From positions 98,616,568 to 98,680,567 of the forward strand of contig OX578152.1 of NCBI GenBank assembly GCA_951213105.1: 64,000 nt of DNA, read 5' to 3'. The translations under genes were made by a program, and so were the position numbers. Of this stretch, positions 56,301 through 64,000 are shown piece after piece (within the stretch, counting starts at the first letter, position 1; every line of letters starts with the position of its first letter). Below the pieces are notes generated by a model. The model was not told where the DNA came from. It was given only the letters and a program-made list of their open reading frames with translations, and searched no databases. This DNA comes from Amaurobius ferox. Taxonomy: Eukaryota > Arthropoda > Arachnida > Araneae > Amaurobiidae.

Positions 56301-59296
56301 TTTATTTAATGTTTTATGCGATTTCGACCGTTTTTTGCCCTTTTTGCCCTTTTTTCTCCACGATCCAGACATCGTAGAAAAAAATAAATCACACCATCGG
56401 AAAGAGCAGAGAATTTCGAGTAAAAATATATGAATTTCAAATCTGAATTTCGATTTCTAATATTTTTTAAAGATTTTAAAACAAAACTCACTTTTGGCTC
56501 AAAAAATCAATTTTTTGTTTTTAAATTCTCGCATCGTGAAAAGTACTCATAATTTCGACTAATAATTTACATTTTTAGAAAGCTGAAATATCTGGCATTC
56601 TTACAAGTCTAATGTGGTCCAGAAATAATGAAAATTGCCTTCAGGATGGCAATTTTAAAGACGCCATGATTTTAAATTTCTCGGCGTTCCGTTCGTTTCT
56701 CCTCCGCTGAAGCAGGGAAGGTGGTGGGTGGGGACGTCAAGGTGGAGGTGACGTCACGGTTCTGAATAGAGGGACTTTGCTCTATATAAATTATTATATT
56801 TATATTTTAAATGATGGGACGATCTGGATTTTTTAAATGTATATTTTAACTTTTGGATATTTTAAATGGATATTTTAATTTTATGGATATTTTAAATGAT
56901 AGAACAATGAAACAATGGAATGAGGATGATGGAATTAAGCATATGGTCATTTTAAATTGCAAATTAGCGCGCGGGAAGTTAGCGGTAGGCCCGGGTTCGA
57001 TTCCCGCCACTGCCAAAACTGCCGCCGTGTTTACGTTGAATACGATCACGTTAAATATGTGGGTCCGTAAGTCCTTCCGAGAGGTTGGTGGTAGGGGAAG
57101 GAGGATACGGCCCCTGTGGATGCCTCCCCCACTGGGTTCCCGTCTAAATTGGGTGAATATGTAGAAAGTTATGGAGATTGTCGCGGAGGGCGCGGCAGCC
57201 CAGTGGTTAGCGCACGGGAATTGCACTCAGTAGGCCCGGGTTCGATTCCCGCCACTGCCAAAACTTACGCCACGTTCACGCAGAGTACGATCACGTTAAA
57301 CATGTGGGTTCGTGAGTCCTTCCGAGAGGTTGGTGGTAGGGGAAGGAGGATACGGTCTAAATTGGGTGAATAAAAAGAAAGTTATGGAGATTGTCGCGGA
57401 GGGCGAAGTAGCCCAGTGGTTAGCGCGCGGGAATTGCACGCGGTAGGCCCGGGTTCGATTTCCGCCACTGACATGGAGTACGATCACGTTAAACATATGG
57501 GTCCGTATGTTTTTCCGAGAGGTTGGTGGTAGGGGAAGGAGGGTACGTTCCCTGTGGATGCCTCCCCCACTGGGTTCCGGTCTAAATTGGGTGGCACATC
57601 CTGGCCGTCCAACCAGTTACCAGGCCCGGGTTCGGTAACCAAAATTGCCGCCGTGTTTACGCGGAGTACGAGCACGTTAAACATGTGGGTCCGTGAGTCC
57701 TTCCGAGAAGTTGGTGGTATTGGAAGGAGGGTACGGTCTAAATTGGATGAATAAAAAGAAAGTTATGGAGATTGTCGCGTAGGGCAAAGTAGCCCAATGG
57801 TTAGCGCGCGGAAATTGCACTCGGTAGGCCCGGGTTCGATTCCCAAAATTGCCGCCGTGTTTACGCGGAGTACGATCACGTTAAACATGTGGGTCTGTAA
57901 GTCCTTCCGAGAGGTTGGTGGTAGGGGAAGAAGGGTACGGTCCCAGTGGATGCTTCTCCCACTTGGTTCCGGTCTAAATTGGGTGAATAAAAAGAAAGTT
58001 ATGAAGAATATCGCGGAGGGTGAAGTACCCCAGTGGTTAGTGCGCGGGATTTGCACTTGGTAGGCCCGGGTTCGATTCCCAAAATTGCCGAATAAAAATA
58101 AAGTTATGGAGATTGTCGCGGATGGCACGGTAGCCCAGTGGTTAGCGCGCGGGAATTTCACTCGGTAGGCCCGGGTTCGATTCCCGCCATTGCCAAAACT
58201 GCAGCCGTGTTCACGCGGAGTACGATCACGTTAAACGTGTGGGACTGCAAGTCCTTCCGAGAGGTTTGTGGTAGGGGAAGGAGGGTACGGTCTCTTTGGA
58301 TGCCTCCCCCATTGGGTTCCGGTCTAAATTGTGTGGCACTTCCTGGCCTTCCAAGCAGTTACCTTACACCTTTCTGGTAGGTCGCGCCAACGAGTTTGCC
58401 ACGGTCAGAATTTTCAAGGGTAGCGAACAGGCTGGTCGCCAAAGGCGGCTAGTTTAAAATAAAAAAATCAACCATATCGTTCCACCAATCCATAAATATA
58501 ATAATTTCAAATACATCACCACAATTCAAACCACCATAATTCAATCATTTAAATTATTTAAAATATCCATTTAAAAATATCCATTTAAAATATCATATAA
58601 ATATAATAATTTCGCCCGATGTATACAACACTTATGCTCGTAATTCAGTTAAAACCGAAAGCGCGGTCTCCATGGAGACGGGGAAGAAACTAATGCGGAT
58701 GGGGGGAAAATGCCATTGCGGAACTGAGCCGGTAGCCGACAAATTTAAAATCATGGCGTCTTTAAAATTGCCATCCTGAAGGCAATTTTCATTATTTCTG
58801 GACCAGATTGGACTTGTAAGAATGCCAGATGTTTGACCTTTCTGAAAATGTAAATTATTAGTCGAAATTATGAGTACTTTTCACGATGCGAGAATTTAAA
58901 AACCAAAAATCGTTTTCTTGAGCAAAAAGTGACTTTTGTTTTAAAATCTTTAAAAAATATTAGAAATCGAAATTCAGATTTGAAATTGATATATTTTTAC
59001 TCGAAATTCTCTGCTCTTTCCGATGGTGTCATTTGTTTTTTTCTACGATGTCTGGATCGTGGAGAAAAAAGGGCAAAAAGGGCAAAAAACGGTCGAAATC
59101 GCATAAAACATTAAATAAATAAAAAAATAATTAAAATTTTTAAAATCGGTTTTCATGTGTCCCCTTCCCTCCCCCCCGGGTCTCCGATTGCCAAATTTCG
59201 TAGCTCTCCGACGCGCGGTCGCGAAACGAATAGTGTATAAGACAGACAGACAGACAGACACACACACACACAGACATTGCCTTTTATTATTTAAGA
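53347..59296 (-). mobile_element. Helitron E4 carrying eleven tRNA-SINE units, split by nested E3
   Basis: Minus strand from TCTTAAATAATAAAAGG at 59,296 (preceded by A) down to 58,453, then, after nested E3, from 56,115 to CTAG at 53,347. Net length about 3.6 kb. Eleven box-B-like motifs lie between 55,940 and 53,610. Two consecutive units at 54.3-54.7 kb are almost identical with a 237-bp period, marking a recent tandem duplication. The 5' segment matches E5, while the last units match the end of E2, so E4 looks mosaic. No autonomous ORF. Confidence 0.85.
56116..58452 (+). mobile_element. Helitron E3, nested in E4, carrying seven tRNA-SINE units
   Basis: Plus strand: A|TCTTAAATAATAAAAGG at 56,116 to GGCGGCTAG|T at 58,452. 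The flanks rejoin to the uninterrupted sequence still present in E5 near 60,181-60,210, so insertion was exactly between A and T with no target duplication, the Helitron rule. Box-B-like motifs lie at about 56,992, 57,235, 57,449, 57,625, 57,833, 58,065 and 58,171. Near-identical to E2 in inverted orientation, so recently copied. Confidence 0.9.
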
Positions 59297-59355
59297 TATT
59301 GATAAAAAGATGTGTTTTAATCACTTAAATTTCATATTGCCGCTACAAGCATATA
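59297..59355. other. 59-bp spacer between divergent Helitrons E4 and E5
   Basis: Unique AT-rich DNA between the 5' ends of E4 (minus) and E5 (plus). Both ends sit after A on their own strand. This is probably the original host target. Confidence 0.6.
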
Positions 59356-61117
59356 TCTTAAATAATAAAAGGCAATGTCTGTGTGTGTGTGTGTCTGTCT
59401 GTCTGTCTTATACACTATACGTTTCGCGACCGCGCGTCGGAGAGCTACGAAATTTGGCAATCGGAGACCCGGGGGGGAGGGAAGGGGACACATGAAAACC
59501 GATTTTTAAAATTTTAATTATTTTTTTATTTATTTAATGTTTTATGCGATTTCGACCGTTTTTTGCCCTTTTTGCCCTTTTTTCTCCACGATCCAGACAT
59601 CGTAGAAAAAAATAAATGACACCATCGGAAAGAGCAGAGAATTTCGAGTAAAAATATATCAATTTCAAATCTGAATTTCGATTTCTAATATTTTTTAAAG
59701 ATTTTAAAACAAAAGTCACTTTTTGCTCAAGAAAACGATTTTTGGTTTTTAAATTCTCGCATCGTGAAAAGTACTCATAATTTCGACTAATAATTTACAT
59801 TTTCAGAAAGGTCAAACATCTGGCATTCTTACAAGTCCAATCTGGTCCAGAAATAATGAAAATTGCCTTCAGGATGGCAATTTTAAAGACGCCATGATTT
59901 TAAATTTGTCGGCTACCGGCTCAGTTTCTCAACGGCATTTTCCCCCCATCCGCATTAGTTTCTTCCCGGCTCCATGGAGACCGCGCTTTCGGTTTTAACT
60001 GAATTACGAGCATAAGTGTTGTATACATCGGGCGAAATTATTATATTTATATGATATTTTAAATGGATATTTTTAAATGGATATTTTAAATAATTTAAAT
60101 GATTGAATTATGGTGGTTTGAATTGTGGTGATGTATTTGAAATTATTATATTTATGGATTGGTGGAACGATATGGTTGATTTTTTTATTTTAAATGGATA
60201 TTTTAATTTATGGATATTTTAATTTATAGATATTTTAAATGGATATTTTAATTTTATGGCTATTTTAAATGATGGAACGATGGAACGAGGATGGTGGAAT
60301 TAAGAGCCTAGCATATGGTCGTTATAAATTTAAATTAGCGCGCGAGAATTGCACTCGGTAGGCCTGGGTTCGATTCCCGCCACTGATGCGGAGTACGATC
60401 ACCTTAAACATATGGGTCGATAATTCCTTCCGAGAGGTTGGTGGCAGGGAAAGGAGGGTACGGTCTCTGTGGATGCCTCCCCCACTGGGTCCTGGTCCAA
60501 ATTGGGTGAATAAAAAGAAAGTTATGGAGATTGTCGCGGAGGGCGCGGTAGCCCAGTGGTTAGCGTGCGGGAATTTCACTCGGTAGGCCCGGGTTCGATT
60601 CCCTCCACTGCCAAAACTGCTGCCATTTTCACGCGGAGTACGATCACGTTAAACATGTGGATCCGTAAGTCCTTCCGAGAGGTTGTTGGTAGAGGAAGGA
60701 GGGTACGGACCCTGTGGATGCCTCCCCTACTGGGTTCCGGTCTAAATTGGGTGAATAAAAAGAAGGTTATGGAGATTGTCGCGGAGGGCGCGGTAGCCCA
60801 GTGGTTAGCGCGCGGGATTTGCACTAGGTAGGTCCGGGTTCGATTCCCGCCACTGCCAAAACTGCCGCCGTGTTCAGGCGGAGTACGATCACGTTAAACA
60901 TGCGGAACCGTAAGTCCTTCCGAGAGGTTGGTGGTAGGGGAAGGAGGGTACGGTCCCTGTGGATGCCTCCCCCACTGAGTTCCTGTCTAAATTGGGTGGC
61001 ACTTCCTGGTAGGTCGTTCCTTCTGGTAGGTCGCGCCAGCGAGTGTGCCACGGTTAGAATTTGCCACGGTCAGAATTTTCAAGGGTAGCGAACAGGCTGG
61101 TCGCCAAAGGCGGCTAG
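59356..61117 (+). mobile_element. Helitron E5 carrying three tRNA-SINE units
   Basis: Plus strand: A|TCTTAAATAATAAAAGG at 59,356 to GGTCGCCAAAGGCGGCTAG|T at 61,117. Three SINE units (box-B-like motifs at about 60,364, 60,593 and 60,836). The 5' segment, with a CGGCTACCGGCTCAG patch and repeated AAATGGATATTTT words, is shared with E4. It holds the empty site for the E3 insertion at ~60,194|60,195. Shortest of the five. Confidence 0.85.
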
Positions 61118-62320
61118 TACACAATATTTGCTTTTGGAAGTTTACTAAAGGAATTGGGTAAGTTAAATTTAAAATTACTTTGTTGACATCTGCCGTTGCA
61201 TTATGTAATCATATCTGTGCCATCAAAGTTTGTTTATTTAATTGAGCTATTCTTATTTCATGAATTTAAAACGCCTATATTGCAAGGCTTTTATTAGTAA
61301 TATATATTGAGTTGTAAACTTGTACAGTAATATAGCAGCTGGCGCATTTATATATGAAAAATGTCGGTTGCTCTGTTGCTGTATTAGTTATCACTGAAGA
61401 TTTGCAAGAGAAAACAGGCATAATTATGTATAACATAAGTTAACTCTGTAGAAGTGATCTATTTGTTTTGTCTTGGGTACATATTTCCATTGAATATCTC
61501 TATTAATATTCTTGCACAGTTACTTATATACCACATAAAGCTAACAATCGTAGGCTGTAAATTGTTTAAACTTGTTCTTAAAATGCTTCTCCAAACTGCA
61601 ATAAACCAAATCACACAATAACTTGTAAAATGTCTGCATATTCAGCTTTATTTAATGCAATTTTATCTTCGATAAGAGATGACAAACAGATTATGCAAAG
61701 CTCTTTTAGTAAGTAAACTCTGAACTGAAATTTGGTGACCTGCATACAGATTATGAAAACATGAAAAGTGAAAAAACTTGCTTGTAGTGAGCATTTTGTA
61801 CCGCAAAGTGCAGTCGGTCAAGTTCATTTATAATCCTAGGGCTTTTTTCTATATTTTTAAATCTATATATTAAAATAGAAAAGCATATGTATTTTCTGAT
61901 GAATGCATATTTAGTATTTAAAAAAAGAAATTAGGTAATATGGAAATTTTTTTAAATTGTTGTGTAAAATTGTTTATACAAGCATCTTTTCATATCTGAT
62001 TATATGTGATGTCGTACAAAGGATGTAAAAGTTTGAGCTTTGAGTTTAATACAAAGGAAAGTATTGTGACTGGAATCAAATATTTGAATACTTTTCTTCT
62101 GATTCACACACTTTTAGCATCACTGAACTATACATAACATCTGGAAGACACTCCTATTACAGATATCAGCATCCATGGATCAGTTCTGCCCTTGTTATAT
62201 TGTCAGTTCTCATGGAAGTTAACAAAAATTGTGACTTATAACAAGTTTTTTACTGCCAGGTCTGAGCTTCCCCTTCGCCCTCCCCCCTTTTTACCTCTTC
62301 TAGGCAGTTGGCCAATGCCA
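61118..62320. other. No gene; Rep-C start at 62,045
   Basis: AT-rich DNA after Helitron E5. At about 62,045-62,150 a Rep-C 5' segment (GGAAAGTATTGTGACTGG) appears. It seems to resume near 62,830, suggesting insertion of about 650 bp into a Rep-C copy. Confidence 0.4.
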
Positions 62321-62520
62321 GGACAGCGTCACCAGACATCTTAGACAACAACATCTTCAATCATCGACGACAATATCTACAAGCCACTTCCTGTACAGGA
62401 ACGACATACAACCAAAATAATGTTGAACATTATAAAAATCGGACATTCATAAAACAAATTCGATGTGGGGATAAGTGCCCCGGCACAGGCGCCCCGAAAT
62501 GTTTCGTCTTGGCTTGGCTT
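62321..62520 (+). mobile_element. Possible second copy of the (TTGGC)n-tailed retroposon
   Basis: The 3' end CCCCGAAATGTTTCG then TCTTGGCTTGGCTTGG matches the retroposon at 36.1 kb. Flanks TTGGCCAATGCC (62,309) and TTGGCCATTGCA (62,519) agree at 10 of 12, but part of this comes from the tail itself. The upstream 150 bp are not clearly alike, so the element borders are tentative. Confidence 0.45.
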
Positions 62521-63190
62521 GGCCATTGCAGATATTGGCTATTCCACGTTGACGAGCACATGATCAGTAAAAAACTTGTCCATGAATTCTGGTATCTGCA
62601 ATACGAGTATTTTCCAAATTTTGAGAATGATCCTTATAAATGTGTTTTGTGATTATATACATAACATATTTCAAATTATGTCACTGTGTGTAACAAGGCT
62701 ACCCCCGTAAGGATATCCCAGTTATTGTGTTTCTTATATAATTTTTCATGCTGAATCATATTTCCATCATTGGAACATTACAACTTTTGCTCGCTCCTCC
62801 AAAAAAGTTTTAACGGTGCACCTCATGTGCAAGCAATGTATGTTTATGTGTGGACACAATATCTCAAGAACAAATTGAACAATTCGAATAAATTTTAGTA
62901 TAATTTTAGTAAAGAACATTATAATGGAATTAAAGGTACTTCAAAACTATAAAGTATTTTCATAACACTATAACAAAATTTATATATTGTTTATGTCTTT
63001 CTCATAAGATTTCTATAAAATATTTAATTTTTATAATATCAAGTAACTGACATAAAATACCATCATCAGTTTCTTTACCGACAAAAAGAAAAACAAGTGG
63101 ACATTATTTACTGGTGGTTTTCTTTATATGTAGACATGTTTATCGGCTATAATTTGGATTTTAAATACATAATTTGAGAATAGCACATTC
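62521..63190. other. No gene seen
   Basis: AT-rich, with Rep-C-like words between 62,830 and 63,060. Confidence 0.35.
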
Positions 63191-63194
63191 ACAT

Positions 63195-63400
63195 CAAACT
63201 GAATCTGACTTTCTTAATCTAGTCCTGAATTCTATCAAAAATAAATCTAATTATTTTAACAGCATTAAATCTAAAGCTCTTCTTGCTAAAAATCTTATCA
63301 ATATATCGTGGGTTAAAGCTTACAATAATATCTCTTGTAACGAAATTGCTGACCATTGTAATGCCAGAAATAAAAACCGGAATAATTCTGTAAAAATAGA
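63195..63400 (+). pseudogene. LINE RNase H fragment
   Basis: Open frame with LNSIKNKSNYFNSIKSKALL then ISWVKAYNNISCNEIADH, nearly the same as the remnant at 30.1 kb. It lacks that copy's downstream zinc-knuckle region and diverges after ADH. RNase H motif SWVKA...NEIAD as in I/Jockey-type ORF2. Confidence 0.75.
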
Positions 63401-63459
63401 AATGAAAATTATGCATTGCAAACAATATATAAAAAATCTACAATTTAATAATAATTAGA

Positions 63460-64000
63460 ATACTATGTTAGTAATCCTCACATAATTCATATAATTTACG
63501 GTACAGTATGTCGAGCATGAACTATGGATTAACTTGACAGGGAGCTAGCTGTCAGCTATGAATTTTTCGAATCTAAAAATTTGAACTCAGTCGTTATCAA
63601 TGTGGATGAACTTGTGTGTTTTTCGATCAACCGTGGTGAACTCAATTTCTTACAACTGAGGTGAAACTTTGGGAGAGTAACTTTCGATTTTTTTCCGCGG
63701 GGGAAGGGGGGTGAGAATGTAATGCCAGAAATATAAAATATTAAAGAATTGAAATGAATAAGAAATGGTGGAGCAGGGTGAACGCGGAGGGGAGTGGATA
63801 TCCCCACGCTAAGCCCATTGGCGGTAACCGAAACTGTGCCCCCATGTCTACATACTAGGAGAGAAAAGCACGTAGACCGTCCAGGGGAAAAAAGAAATAA
63901 ATATGAGGTCAAGTGAGTTGGTCAGCAGTAGTGAGAAAATCCCCTTCCACAGCTTAAACTTGAAAACAGAAAGGCCCGAAAAGGTAGTTTTGAAGGGGCT
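63460..64000. other. No recognised gene; minus-strand open stretch
   Basis: A 118-residue minus-strand frame (63,556-63,912) includes VCRHGGTVSVTANGLSVGIS. It coincides with a GC-richer patch at 63,690-63,890. I cannot match it to a family; it may be a repeat. Confidence 0.3.

Noticed and set aside
49178..61088. Dozens of 60-140 residue open frames (MDASPTGFRSKL..., MFNVIVLRV..., MVSAREFHSVG...)
   Set aside because: They repeat with the SINE units, occur on both strands and in several frames of the same DNA, and run through tRNA-like promoter sequence. They are by-products of GC-rich repeats, not genes.

Overview
The window looks like intergenic DNA from a large, AT-rich arthropod genome. 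The repeat types and the DUF4817-type transposase make me favour a spider (inference; nothing here fixes the species). I see no intact host gene with a recognised function. Almost every protein-like stretch is a decayed transposon ORF. The main exception is a pair of duplicated C2H2 zinc-finger ORFs. There are no prokaryotic operons, RBS-type signals or CRISPR arrays.

Layout. 1-3.2 kb: two Helitron-like elements of one family in head-to-tail contact, carrying other repeats. 3.6-8 kb: a Tc1 fragment, a hAT-like MITE and two hairpin-capped repeat families (here Rep-B and Rep-C). 9.2-10.6 kb: a Tc1 transposase pseudogene split by a SINE with a 5S rRNA-derived head. 11.0-14.5 kb: a pogo/Tigger remnant, then a segmental duplication unit ending in an 11-finger zinc-finger ORF. 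15.6-16.7 kb: a satellite built on a short palindrome. 17-24.5 kb: mostly featureless. 24.5-31 kb: LINE reverse transcriptase and RNase H remnants, a second 5S-headed SINE and Rep-B copies. 30.6-34 kb: an inverted pair of 1.3-kb repeats (Rep-A) and a long-TIR MITE. 35.2-36.8 kb: a DUF4817-type transposase pseudogene broken by a short retroposon. 36.9-43 kb: more Rep-A/B/C, AT microsatellites and Tigger/THAP fragments. 43.4-46.9 kb: a foldback element followed by the second copy of the zinc-finger duplication (13 fingers). 46.9-47.5 kb: LINE ORF1 zinc-knuckle remnant.

49.19-61.12 kb is the most striking part. It holds five non-autonomous Helitrons with TC...CTAG ends. Three lie head-to-tail on the minus strand with directly abutting CTAG|TC junctions. 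A fourth is inserted into one of these at an exact A|T target, and a fifth faces away on the plus strand and preserves the empty target sequence. Each carries a tandem array of 3 to 11 tRNA-derived SINE units, 32 box-B-like motifs in all. The same SINE body and 3' end appears elsewhere behind a 5S rRNA head, and as tiny 55-70 bp tail-only insertions flanked by target-site duplications. One of those tails lies inside the zinc-finger coding region.

Taken together the window records layered transposition: SINEs captured and amplified inside Helitrons, Helitrons nested and concatenated, and short retroposons splitting DNA transposons.
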